Shown piece by piece: positions 8,781 through 16,304 of a DNA stretch of 64,000 bases (position 1 is the first letter of the stretch; every line of letters starts with the position of its first letter). The position numbers were made by a program, and so were the translations under genes. The stretch spans positions 558,001 to 622,000 of the forward strand of contig OZ245335.1 of NCBI GenBank assembly GCA_965226235.1, written 5' to 3'. The notes under the pieces are model-generated. The model was not told where the DNA came from, searched no databases, and saw only the letters and a program-made list of their open reading frames with translations. Source of the DNA: CAYFZO01 sp965226235 (lineage in GTDB: Bacteria > Pseudomonadota > Gammaproteobacteria > Poriferisulfidales > Oxydemutatoraceae).

Positions 8781-9215
8781 TTAGGACGATTTAAGCAGTG
8801 AGTCGGTACTCTGGGAAGAACTGTTCGTTGCATTGGTTGCCGCGCCGGTAGTACCGGAAATTTTTACGAATTCAGCCTGGGCATGCAACAGATTGCCAAC
8901 GCCTCCTTCCTCAACGGTGGCTTTCATGCTCTCCTGCTGAATGTAATGCGCCTGCTTGCTCATCGAAGCCAGATGATCGAGAATCCGGTCGCCCGGGGTG
9001 CAGGCCCGGGATCCATCGAGCGGCGCGACTTCAGCGGCCGAGCCAGGCTGACTCACGGAAGCGGTCGCATCCCCGGGAGCAGGAGCGGACATCGCCTGCT
9101 GAAAGCTCTCGGCCTGCTGCGTGTGGACTTCGCCAGGTTGCGGCATATTGTCGGCAACCCGGGACTGAAGCTTCTCGATCAACTGCTGCTGAACCTGGCT
9201 GAAATCAATGGCCAT
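8781..9215 (-). CDS. sctI: Type III secretion inner rod protein SctI
   Basis: SctI (YscI/PrgJ/HrpB) forms the short inner rod below the needle. The 144-residue product has the family phrase GDRILDHLASMSKQ in its centre. A C-terminal helix with LLHAQAEFVKISGTTGAATN follows, close to the usual helical end that packs like the needle subunit. The N-terminal half is rich in Gln, Ala and Pro and probably unstructured. It starts with ATG at 9215 and follows the sctG-like gene by 5 bases. Confidence 0.9.
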   Translation of the reverse strand: MAIDFSQVQQQLIEKLQSRVADNMPQPGEVHTQQAESFQQAMSAPAPGDATASVSQPGSAAEVAPLDGSRACTPGDRILDHLASMSKQAHYIQQESMKATVEEGGVGNLLHAQAEFVKISGTTGAATNATNSSSQSTDSLLKSS

Positions 9216-9220
9216 AGCGG

Positions 9221-9601
9221 CTATCCCGGATTGTCCAACGCGGCCTGGGCCAGGCGTGAAGCTTCCGCATCGCTACCATCGGCGACCACTGCCCGCATGA
9301 CTTTCTCTGCTTCGGCGGAGTGCTTCGCGATCCGCAGGAAAAGCCCCAGAAAGGCACGCGCCATCAGATCGCCGGACTCGGCGGATATGCCCTGCTCGCC
9401 CATGAATTTGCAGGCGATCTCAGGATCATCTTCGCAGTTGGCGTGAACCATCGCGGTCCCTATAACCCACGCGGGATTGTCCGGAGCGCTCAGATGAACG
9501 CAACGAAAGATGGCCAGGGAAAAATCGCGCAAGGTTGGCCAACGGCAGGCGATAAAGCCCAACTCGGCCGCGTTACGCAATGTTTCTTTCGGAATCTCCA
9601 C
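9221..9601 (-). CDS. sctG: TPR-like needle chaperone, SctG/HrpB1-like
   Basis: The gene lies between sctF and sctI, where YscG-type chaperones are encoded. YscG binds the needle subunit with YscE and keeps it unpolymerised in the cytoplasm. The 126-residue product is helical, with repeating Ala/Leu patterns compatible with a tetratricopeptide-like fold (FSLAIFRCVHLSAPDNPAWVIGTAMV, then ARAFLGLFLRIAKHSAEAEKVM). Translation appears to start at GTG 9601. No SctE-type partner is seen between this gene and sctF. HrpB1/HrpK-family is an alternative name. Confidence 0.7.
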   Translation of the reverse strand: MEIPKETLRNAAELGFIACRWPTLRDFSLAIFRCVHLSAPDNPAWVIGTAMVHANCEDDPEIACKFMGEQGISAESGDLMARAFLGLFLRIAKHSAEAEKVMRAVVADGSDAEASRLAQAALDNPG

Positions 9602-9631
9602 AAACTATCTATATCCCGGATCCCGGGAAAT

Positions 9632-9856
9632 TTACATCCGCTGCAGAATCTGGCTGACCGAGTCCTTGACATCCTTGACCATGCTACTCATGAAACCAAC
9701 TTCCATGTTGTAGCGCGTGTATTCCATCTGCATCTTCACCATACTGACGGGATCACTGACATCAACGTTGTTGAGCATGTCAGTCAGCTTGTCCTGCTCC
9801 TGACCGATCTGCGGCGTGATGGAATCACTGACGCTATCAAGATTAATACCACCCAT
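9632..9856 (-). CDS. sctF: Type III secretion needle subunit SctF
   Basis: SctF (YscF/PrgI/EscF) polymerises into the hollow needle. The 74-residue product is the right length. It shows the family hairpin: an N-terminal helix with QDKLTDMLNNVD, a turn at SDPVSM, and a C-terminal helix MEVGFMSSMVKDVKDSVSQI. The ATG at 9856 has a good GAGGAGG ribosome site 9 bases upstream. It is the first gene of the operon, about 45 bases downstream of a strong promoter, which suits the high demand for needle subunits. Confidence 0.93.
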   Translation of the reverse strand: MGGINLDSVSDSITPQIGQEQDKLTDMLNNVDVSDPVSMVKMQMEYTRYNMEVGFMSSMVKDVKDSVSQILQRM

Positions 9857-9899
9857 GACACATCCTCCTCAAATAAAAGCACCGAAAAAACATGGCTTG

Positions 9900-9929
9900 A
9901 TTCTATGTCTGCCGAGCACCGGATGTCAA
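9900..9929 (-). promoter_or_regulatory. Sigma70-like promoter of the type III secretion operon
   Basis: On the minus strand, TTGACA (9924-9929) is separated by 18 bases from TAGAAT (9900-9905), close to consensus in both boxes. It directs transcription into sctF and, with no clear terminator seen before sctU, probably the whole operon. Activator sites may overlap it, but none is recognised. Confidence 0.75.
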
Positions 9930-9981
9930 CTTGATGTACTGCGCCACCACATAGGGGACAGACGGGACCCGTGATGCATTC

Positions 9982-10009
9982 GTAGAGGCGACGCATGCGT
10001 CGCCTCTAC
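9982..10009. repeat. 28-bp perfect palindrome, interspersed repeat copy A
   Basis: The sequence reads GTAGAGGCGACGCA followed by its exact reverse complement. It ends directly before the stop codon of the DUF3501 gene. It can fold into a 14-bp hairpin and may act as the terminator between that gene and the secretion operon. The left flank (GACGGGACCCGTGATGCATT) is shared with the copy split by the IS at 55.25 kb. Confidence 0.85.
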
Positions 10010-10594
10010 TCAGTTCGATAAATCGAACAGTAGCGACTTTCTGGTGCCTTCGAGGAGGAGCACCTCACAACTGTAATTCTGATGGGTACAGCCGGCACTG
10101 ATCGGAGTATCGGCAACCGCGTCGGAAATCGATTCCGGGTCGAACTCAAAACGTAAAAAATGCACCGCCGATGTTTTTTCTGCATCTGCCCGTGGCAAAT
10201 CCTCATCCGAAATCGCAAACACCTTCTCGTGATCACCGACTCGAACCCAGGTGGAAAGGTCGATACCTATCAATCGAGCCAACTCCGACCGCCTGGTAGC
10301 GACGTCCTGGTATTGAATCATCATCGTCGCTTTCCAGTTATTCCCGTCTGGAATCAGCGGGTTATAGGCCGCAAGCTCTGCTTCTATGGCATCTGCCTGA
10401 AAAATCTTTTCGGCGCGCAGGACTTCCTGCACCTGGTACTGCATTGTCAGACGGTCCTCGAAGTGCAGGGCGACATGCTCGCCCAGCATGACAATGCGGT
10501 TTTTCTTGTGGTTCCTTACCCGTTGGCGAAACTGTGATCTGACGGTCTCGTATTCCTCGAGGCTCATCAAGTCTGTCCGGGCTAACGCTTGCAT
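10010..10594 (-). CDS. DUF3501 family protein
   Basis: The 194-residue product matches the DUF3501 pattern: DLMSLEEYETVRSQFRQRV, HFEDRLTMQYQVQEVLRAEKIF, AYNPLIPDGNNWKATMMIQY, and SAVHFLRFEF. The molecular function is unknown. In many proteobacteria the family is encoded after rubrerythrin and a GlpC-like Fe-S oxidoreductase, which suggests a part in peroxide or redox metabolism. Here those two partners survive only as a fused fragment directly upstream, 19 bases away. The C-terminal 40 residues (after about 150) are not typical and may be an extension. Confidence 0.88.
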   Translation of the reverse strand: MQALARTDLMSLEEYETVRSQFRQRVRNHKKNRIVMLGEHVALHFEDRLTMQYQVQEVLRAEKIFQADAIEAELAAYNPLIPDGNNWKATMMIQYQDVATRRSELARLIGIDLSTWVRVGDHEKVFAISDEDLPRADAEKTSAVHFLRFEFDPESISDAVADTPISAGCTHQNYSCEVLLLEGTRKSLLFDLSN

Positions 10595-10613
10595 CTGGAA
10601 CCTGCCTTCCCCC

Positions 10614-10922
10614 TCAGATACCGTAAGCCACTCTAAGCAACAACATCGGATGAATGCTGATACTCTCGACCCGCATCAAGGATGCGATGTGGCTGCGCGC
10701 CAAAGCACAGTCACCCGTCAGGTAGTCGGGTTCGCCAGCGTCGACCTTGCGCGCCGTGGGGCGCGCGATTTTGACCGCCGTCGAACGAAAAACGGCAGAG
10801 ACATCGTTATAGCCTTCAATGTCCGCCTTTGATGCAAAATACAGATACCTTCTGTTTGCCTGCGATTCTCCCGCAAAAGCGTCTTTCAGGTTCTGCTCCG
10901 TTTTACTTCCTTTTAATGACAT
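10614..10922 (-). pseudogene. In-frame fusion remnant: rubrerythrin start joined to end of an Fe-S oxidoreductase
   Basis: The first 49 residues (MSLKGSKTEQNLKDAFAGE through AVFRSTA) are a textbook rubrerythrin N-terminus. The sequence then changes abruptly at VKIARPTARK. The last 53 residues (VDAGEPDYLTGDCALARSHIA to HPMLLLRVAYGI) resemble, from memory, the C-terminus of the GlpC/heterodisulfide-reductase-like Fe-S protein that normally follows rubrerythrin. One deletion would remove the rest of both genes and leave a 102-residue open frame. The ferroxidase ligands, rubredoxin part and Fe-S motifs are all missing, so normal function is very unlikely. The ATG at 10922 keeps an AGAGG ribosome site. 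Confidence 0.75.
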
Positions 10923-10973
10923 AATGAATACCTCTGGATCGGGTGTTGGATCAAGCTTCAAACAGCAATGCAG

Positions 10974-11003
10974 ATAATACATTGTGGAACAGTTGATTGC
11001 CAA
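10974..11003 (-). promoter_or_regulatory. Sigma70-like promoter of the rubrerythrin remnant-DUF3501 unit
   Basis: Minus-strand TTGGCA (10998-11003), an 18-base spacer and TATTAT (10974-10979) lie about 50 bases before the ATG at 10922. This looks like the original operon promoter and would still transcribe DUF3501. A weaker plus-strand candidate for xseB (TTGTGG at 10982, TAAAAT at 11004, 16-base spacer) overlaps it. Confidence 0.6.
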
Positions 11004-11078
11004 TAAAATACATTCATCACAACGATTTGCCCCGCCACATGTAACCTGATCAGTCACCCCGGCAACCGCATTTATTTC

Positions 11079-11339
11079 ATGGCATCCACCTCGCAAAAAA
11101 AGAAGACAGCAACGTCGATTGATTTTGAAAAGGATCTCGCGCAACTGGAACGAATCATCGCCGACATGGAAAAAGGTGATTTCTCACTTGAAGAAACCGT
11201 CACACAGTTCGAACAAGGCATGAAACTGGTCAAAAGTTGCCAACGCGCCCTGCACGAAGCAGAGCAAAAAGTCAGCATGCTCATCAAAAAAGACCGTGAT
11301 TTTGCACTAGAGGACTTTGAAGAAAGCAGAAAAAAATAA
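11079..11339 (+). CDS. xseB: Exodeoxyribonuclease VII small subunit
   Basis: XseB joins XseA to form exonuclease VII, which degrades single-stranded DNA. The 86-residue product has the family core DFEKDLAQLERIIADMEKGDFSLEETVTQFEQGMKLVKSCQ, a two-helix structure. It is followed by ispA and dxs, the standard proteobacterial trio, and overlaps ispA by 23 bases. xseA is not in the window. Confidence 0.96.
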   Translation: MASTSQKKKTATSIDFEKDLAQLERIIADMEKGDFSLEETVTQFEQGMKLVKSCQRALHEAEQKVSMLIKKDRDFALEDFEESRKK

Positions 11340-12195
11340 ACGCTCACAAGTCACCAATTTCCTTCTCTCCTGTTCGGCAAGGGTAGACCAGAGACTGGAA
11401 GAAAATTTTCAACGGCGAAATAACTTTTACGGTTTACTCGACGCGATCCGCTATTCCAGCGTCGGTGGCGGCAAGAAAGTACGTCCGGCACTGACATACG
11501 CGGCTGCACGGATCATAGGGTTGCCTCTCGAGCAAGCAGATGACATCGCCTGCTCGATCGAGTTGATGCACACCTATTCCCTCATACACGACGATCTGCC
11601 GATCATGGATGACGACAACCTGCGGCGTGGTCGCCCTGCGTTGCACAAAGCTTTCAATGAAGCACTCGCCATCCTCGCCGGTGACGCCATGCAAACCATC
11701 GCGTTTGAAATACTGGCGGACTCCAGCGAACTCAGTGCGCCCTGCAAGGTTTCTGCAATCCGTCTGCTCGCCAAGGCATCCGGTACCGAAGGTATGGCCA
11801 GCGGTCAGGCCATGGACATCGCGCTTCCCGACGAGACCCCGGACCTCCACACCGTGGAGACCATACACCGCATGAAAACCGGTAGCCTGATATCCGCCTG
11901 CATCCACATGCCGCTGGCCTGCAGTAAAACAGCGCCATGCGCCACACATCGAGCCTTTGACGAGTACGCAAGCCGTATCGGGCTGTGCTTCCAGATACGT
12001 GACGATATCCTGGACCTGAAAACCGACATGTCCTGCGGGAAAAAAGCCACCTATCCTGCCGCGATCGGTCTGGAAAAATCCCTGGCCGAATTGCATCGAC
12101 TCGCCCAGGCCTGCATGACGAGCCTGGAACCTCTCGGCGAAGCGGCGCAACAACTGCGCCATCTCACTTGGTATATAGTTGAACGTGAGGTGTGA
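11317..12195 (+). CDS. ispA: Farnesyl diphosphate synthase (geranyltranstransferase)
   Basis: IspA condenses isopentenyl diphosphate with dimethylallyl and geranyl diphosphate to give farnesyl diphosphate for quinones and undecaprenyl carriers. The first Asp-rich motif is DDLPIMDD at 92-99 followed by NLRRGRP; the second is QIRDDILDL near 225-233. The KKVRPAL motif is near 53-59. The start is TTG at 11317 inside xseB; no better start precedes the conserved region. The C-terminal part around residue 243 reads KKATYP where many homologues have GKPTYP. Coupled to dxs, it forms an isoprenoid operon. Confidence 0.95.
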   Translation: MKKAEKNKRSQVTNFLLSCSARVDQRLEENFQRRNNFYGLLDAIRYSSVGGGKKVRPALTYAAARIIGLPLEQADDIACSIELMHTYSLIHDDLPIMDDDNLRRGRPALHKAFNEALAILAGDAMQTIAFEILADSSELSAPCKVSAIRLLAKASGTEGMASGQAMDIALPDETPDLHTVETIHRMKTGSLISACIHMPLACSKTAPCATHRAFDEYASRIGLCFQIRDDILDLKTDMSCGKKATYPAAIGLEKSLAELHRLAQACMTSLEPLGEAAQQLRHLTWYIVEREV

Positions 12196-12252
12196 GGTGC
12201 TTTCCGATACGCGCCAGGCAACAGGCAGGAACAGGGTTTCCTGCAAGAATCG

Positions 12253-14118
12253 ATGAGCGAGGAAACCAGCCAGTATTTTCTACTCGACAAGGTCGAATAC
12301 CCATCGGACCTGCGTAATTTCCCGCGAGACGCGCTGCCGGACTTGTGTGCACAGATGCGGAAGCACCTCATCGAATCGGTCTCTTCCTGCGGAGGACATT
12401 TTGCTGCAGGCCTCGGCGTAATCGAACTGACCGTCGCTCTGCATTACGTTTTTGACACTCCGCATGACCGTCTCGTCTGGGACGTCGGCCACCAATCTTA
12501 CCCGCACAAAATCCTGACCGGGAGAAAAAACAAAATCATGACGATCCGCACACTCGGAGGCCTTGCGCCTTTCCCCCGGCGAAGCGAAAGCGATTACGAC
12601 TGCTTTGGCGTGGGACACTCGAGCACTTCGATCAGCGCGGCGGTGGGCATGGCGATTGCATCACGGCTAAATGAAGAAAAGCGAAAGGTAATCGCAGTGA
12701 TCGGAGATGGAGGGTTAACTGCGGGGATGGCATACGAAGCGTTAAATCACCTCGGTGAAATAGAGGCCGATGTGCTGATCGTACTCAACGACAATGAAAT
12801 GTCGATTTCTCCCAACGTCGGCGCGATGTCAAATTACCTGACACGCGTGCTTTCGAGCCGGATTTACACGTCGGTTATTGCAGGCGGCAAACAACTGCTC
12901 AAACCGCTGCCTCCCGTCAGAAAATTTGCGCACAAAACCAAGGAACACCTGAAAGGCATGATTGTACCGGGCACCTTATTTGAAGAACTCGGGATCAATT
13001 ACTACGGACCGGTCGATGGGCACAACGTGAAAACGCTGGTCAAAACTCTCGACAACCTGAAACACCAAACCGGGCCACGCTTGTTGCACATCATCACTCG
13101 CAAGGGCAAAGGCTACAAGCTGGCTGAAAAAGACCCCGTCGGCTATCACGCCGTCGGACACTTTGATCCCCACCTTGGCCTGCAATCCCCCGCCCCGGCG
13201 AAAAAACCTTCCTACAGCACAGTATTCGGGCAATGGATCTGCGATATGGCAAAGCGGGACAGGCGATTGGTCGCCATTACACCAGCGATGCGTGAGGGGT
13301 CCGGACTGGTTGAGTTCGAGCAGTTGTTTCCGCATCGATACTTTGACGTTGGCATCGCCGAACAACATGCGGTGACATTGGCGGCGGGACTCGCCTGCGA
13401 GAAAATGAAACCGGTGGTCGCAATTTACTCGACGTTTCTGCAACGCGCCTACGACCAGTTGATACACGACGTGGCGCTACAAAACCTCCCGGTAGTATTC
13501 GCGATTGACCGGGCGGGACTGGTTGGACCCGACGGCCAGACGCACTGCGGAAATTTCGATTTATGCTACCTCCGGTGCATTCCAAACATGATTGTCATGG
13601 TACCCAGCAACCAGAATCTGGCACGGCTGATGCTCAACACCGCCTTTGATTGCAACTCCCCTGCTGCGGTGCGCTATCCACGTGGTCCCGGGCCAGACCC
13701 CGACGTCACGGCAGGATTTGACACCATTGAAATCGGGCGGGCCGAGGTTTTGAGGTCAGGTCAAAAACTGGCCATCCTCGCATTCGGCAGCCCCACCGAG
13801 GCTGCGATGCAGGTCGCCGAAAAGTTCGATGCCGGCTTGGTCGACATGCGATTTGTCAAGCCGTTGGATGGCGACACCCTGACCCAGATTGCACAGAGTT
13901 ATGACCAATTGGTCACCGTCGAGGACAACAGTTGCAGGGGAGGTGCCGGAAGCGCCGTTAACGAATATCTGGCAGCATGCAAAATAGGCACCCCGGTCCT
14001 GAATCTCGGCCTGCCTGACCGGTTCCAGGATCACGGAAGCCGTGACGAACTGCTACAGGAAGCAGGACTGGACGCACTCGGCATCGAACGGAGCATTATC
14101 CGGTTTCAAAGCCTGTAA
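12253..14118 (+). CDS. dxs: 1-deoxy-D-xylulose-5-phosphate synthase
   Basis: Dxs makes the first intermediate of the MEP pathway from pyruvate and glyceraldehyde 3-phosphate, using thiamine diphosphate. The 621-residue length is normal. The thiamine-binding region shows GDGGLTAGMAYEALN and the N-terminal domain DVGHQSYPHKILTGR. The transketolase-like middle holds DRAGLVGPDGQTH, and the C-terminal domain ends near LGLPDRFQDHGSRDELL. It follows ispA by 57 bases, so supply of precursor and its condensation are linked. Confidence 0.97.
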   Translation: MSEETSQYFLLDKVEYPSDLRNFPRDALPDLCAQMRKHLIESVSSCGGHFAAGLGVIELTVALHYVFDTPHDRLVWDVGHQSYPHKILTGRKNKIMTIRTLGGLAPFPRRSESDYDCFGVGHSSTSISAAVGMAIASRLNEEKRKVIAVIGDGGLTAGMAYEALNHLGEIEADVLIVLNDNEMSISPNVGAMSNYLTRVLSSRIYTSVIAGGKQLLKPLPPVRKFAHKTKEHLKGMIVPGTLFEELGINYYGPVDGHNVKTLVKTLDNLKHQTGPRLLHIITRKGKGYKLAEKDPVGYHAVGHFDPHLGLQSPAPAKKPSYSTVFGQWICDMAKRDRRLVAITPAMREGSGLVEFEQLFPHRYFDVGIAEQHAVTLAAGLACEKMKPVVAIYSTFLQRAYDQLIHDVALQNLPVVFAIDRAGLVGPDGQTHCGNFDLCYLRCIPNMIVMVPSNQNLARLMLNTAFDCNSPAAVRYPRGPGPDPDVTAGFDTIEIGRAEVLRSGQKLAILAFGSPTEAAMQVAEKFDAGLVDMRFVKPLDGDTLTQIAQSYDQLVTVEDNSCRGGAGSAVNEYLAACKIGTPVLNLGLPDRFQDHGSRDELLQEAGLDALGIERSIIRFQSL

Positions 14119-14142
14119 TGAGGCAATAACGAGGCCCGGGCG

Positions 14143-15048
14143 CTAATCCTGTTTCAGCACCTGCGATTCTCTCAGAGACCGCAGGTAATCGCGAAAGTCT
14201 TTGCCGATTTCCGGATCTTTCATTGCCAACTCCACGTTGGCACGCAAGTAACCCAGCTTCGACCCGCAATCGTATCGCACGCCTTCGTGAATGAAAGCAA
14301 GAACCCCGCCTCGCGACACTTCCCTGGAGATGGCATCGGTCAACTGCAGTTCGCCTCCGATTCCAATACCGGTCTTTTCCAAAGAGCCAAATATCGAGGG
14401 TTTGAATAAATAACGTCCTATAATCGCCAAATTTCCAGGCGCGTCCTCCGGCTCGGGTTTCTCGACCAACGTGTCCACTCGCCAGAACCTGTCATCTTCC
14501 TTGACCCCTCCCATGATCCCATATTTGCTGACATCTTTTCTGGCGACCGGCTCGACCGCCACTACATGGCTGTCAAACCTCTCATACCCTGCGATCAAGT
14601 CGGAGATACAGTTGCCCGAACCTTCGATAGGATCGATTAGTTCATCTGCGAGCAATACTACAAACGGTTCGTTATTCAGTGCAGCTCGGGCGCGCAACAC
14701 CGCGTCTCCCAGGCCCAGTGGTCTGGATTGGCGCATATAGAGACAGGATACGTTCGCGGGAACAATATCACGCACTTGCCTCAAAACCTTGTCCTGGCCT
14801 TTTTTCTCGAGTTTTCGTTCAAGCTCCGGCATTGCATCGAAATGATCCTCTATGGCGCGCTTGCTCCTGCCATTGATGAATATCAGCGTATCGACGCCGG
14901 CACTGATCGCCTCTTCCACCGCGTACTGGATCAGCGGTTTGTCTACGATGGGCAACATCTCTTTCGGGTTGGCCTTGGTCACCGGCAAAAAACGAGTGCC
15001 GAGCCCGGCAACCGGGAAAACCGCTTTTTTGACTTTTTTTTGCTGCAT
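14143..15048 (-). CDS. galU: UTP-glucose-1-phosphate uridylyltransferase
   Basis: GalU makes UDP-glucose for envelope polysaccharides. The nucleotide-binding signature AVFPVAGLGTRFLPVTKANP and the following KEMLPIVDKPLIQYAVEEA stand near the N-terminus, and the later region with GVRYDCGSKLGYLRANVE is characteristic. The product is about 301 residues from ATG 15048; a GTG two codons earlier (15054) is possible. It converges with dxs, with only 24 bases between the stops. Confidence 0.96.
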   Translation of the reverse strand: MQQKKVKKAVFPVAGLGTRFLPVTKANPKEMLPIVDKPLIQYAVEEAISAGVDTLIFINGRSKRAIEDHFDAMPELERKLEKKGQDKVLRQVRDIVPANVSCLYMRQSRPLGLGDAVLRARAALNNEPFVVLLADELIDPIEGSGNCISDLIAGYERFDSHVVAVEPVARKDVSKYGIMGGVKEDDRFWRVDTLVEKPEPEDAPGNLAIIGRYLFKPSIFGSLEKTGIGIGGELQLTDAISREVSRGGVLAFIHEGVRYDCGSKLGYLRANVELAMKDPEIGKDFRDYLRSLRESQVLKQD

Positions 15049-15054
15049 GGACAC

Positions 15055-15455
15055 TGAATAGTGATGGAGTTATGTGGCCGGTGTTGTTGATACAAACCAG
15101 CTACGGCCTGTCTCTGCATACAGCACCGTCCCCGGCTTTATTCTTCTGGATTGTGGTGCTCTCACTTCTCTGCCAAGCGTCGAAACAGGCCAGGACAGTC
15201 TGTATCGGGCTATCCATGAGACACCAAAGCCATCGACCCTTCAGTATAAACCAAGTACAGGGACGCCGTATAAGGGACCGGTATCGAGCAGGCATCCAGC
15301 CGGGCCTGTGGTAACCGAACCTGGTTATTCAGGTATCGCTTTCAGCCTTCATCCCGCAACCTCGGCGTCGATTTTACTCCCTGGCAGCAAGAAACAGACA
15401 CAACCTCCCCTGGGTGGGAGGCTGTGCCTTCATGCAAAACAGGCCGACGTCGGAA
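15055..15455. other. 401-base intergenic region between galU and comEA
   Basis: No open frame here resembles a protein family. The region must carry the galU promoter on the minus strand, but I see no convincing box pair. The only clear structure is the hairpin at 15399-15426. Confidence 0.5.
15399..15426 (-). terminator. Terminator-like hairpin downstream of comEA
   Basis: CACAACCTCCC and GGGAGGCTGTG can pair (one mismatch) around a six-base loop. On the minus strand the stem is followed by a T-rich stretch (TCTGTTTCTTG). It lies 30 bases after the comEA stop, as expected for a terminator. Confidence 0.45.
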
Positions 15456-15761
15456 TTATTCCGAGCCAGCCACGTTGGATCGGCTGATGGCCGCAGGCTC
15501 TGGGTCAGTCAAAATGATTACATCCTTGTTCATTTCAAGCGTAACTTCGCCGATACCGTGAACCGAAGCGAAGTCATCCACGGCTTTGAAAGCCCCGTGC
15601 ATTTCCCTATACTCGATGATAGCCGCTGCCTTGGCTGGGCCGATGTTCGTCAGCCCCTCGGCCAGCTCAGATGCGCTTGCCGTATTGATATTTACTTCTG
15701 CAGCGGCGGGGCCAGCTACTGAAAAAAGAATGAACGCAATGAGAATTGAAAGTAACTTCAC
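15456..15761 (-). CDS. comEA: ComEA-family helix-hairpin-helix DNA-binding protein
   Basis: The 101-residue product has a signal peptide (MKLLSILIAFILFSVAGPAAA, cleavage after about residue 21). A helix-hairpin-helix pair follows: VNINTASASELAEGLTNIGPAKAAAIIEYR and then FKAVDDFASVHGIG. Such small periplasmic proteins bind incoming DNA in natural competence, though many proteobacterial members have no proven role. Translation starts at GTG with a GGAGG site five bases upstream. It stands alone, with 188 bases between it and ihfB. Confidence 0.88.
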   Translation of the reverse strand: MKLLSILIAFILFSVAGPAAAEVNINTASASELAEGLTNIGPAKAAAIIEYREMHGAFKAVDDFASVHGIGEVTLEMNKDVIILTDPEPAAISRSNVAGSE

Positions 15762-15949
15762 ATTGACCTCCTTGATTGTCGTGGGTGAAAGAGGTCATAC
15801 CATAATGGCTGATACCGACAGCACCTGAGCGCAAAAGACAAACGGTAGAAAACAGCCGACGAGAAACGACGCGGTATCAAGTCAAGGACTCGAGCCTCCC
15901 GGCGCTCTCGCAACCAGGCCGCGGCGGCATATGCTGAATTTTTTTCCGG

Positions 15950-16276
15950 TTATTCCCGGGTGAGGGGAACGCTGCAGTTGATACGGTCACGCAGAGGCTT
16001 GCCGGGCTTGAAGTAAGGGATGCTCTTACTACCCATGAAAGCACTCGAGCCGGTCTTGGGGTTTCTGACCATGCGCGATTTCCTGTGGCGCAGGGAAAAA
16101 CTTCCAAAGTAGCGGATCTCGATGCGCCGGCCTTTGCTCAATGCGCCACTGCAGTACTCCAATATGCTGTTGACAGCATGCTCGACCATTTTTTTCGGCA
16201 GATACTGTTGCTTCGCGACAAGCTTTTCAACCAATTCCGACTTTGTAATCACCCTCCGGTCAGATTTTTGATTCAT
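15950..16276 (-). CDS. ihfB: Integration host factor subunit beta
   Basis: IHF beta pairs with IHF alpha to bend DNA at specific sites. The 108-residue product has the HU/IHF fold: ITKSELVEKLVAKQQYLPKKMVEHAVNSIL, GRRIEIRYFGSFSLRHRKSRMVRNPKTG, and YFKPGKPLRDRIN. N- and C-termini are slightly longer than in E. coli. It lies 28 bases after rpsA, the conserved order, which separates it from the HU gene hupB at 45.5 kb. Confidence 0.95.
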   Translation of the reverse strand: MNQKSDRRVITKSELVEKLVAKQQYLPKKMVEHAVNSILEYCSGALSKGRRIEIRYFGSFSLRHRKSRMVRNPKTGSSAFMGSKSIPYFKPGKPLRDRINCSVPLTRE

Positions 16277-16304
16277 GGCAGATTTCTTGCTCTCCTATCC
16301 GTGG

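Noticed and set aside
15074..15487. 137-residue frame between galU and comEA
   Set aside because: No recognisable domain, poor composition, and it overlaps the end of comEA on the other strand.
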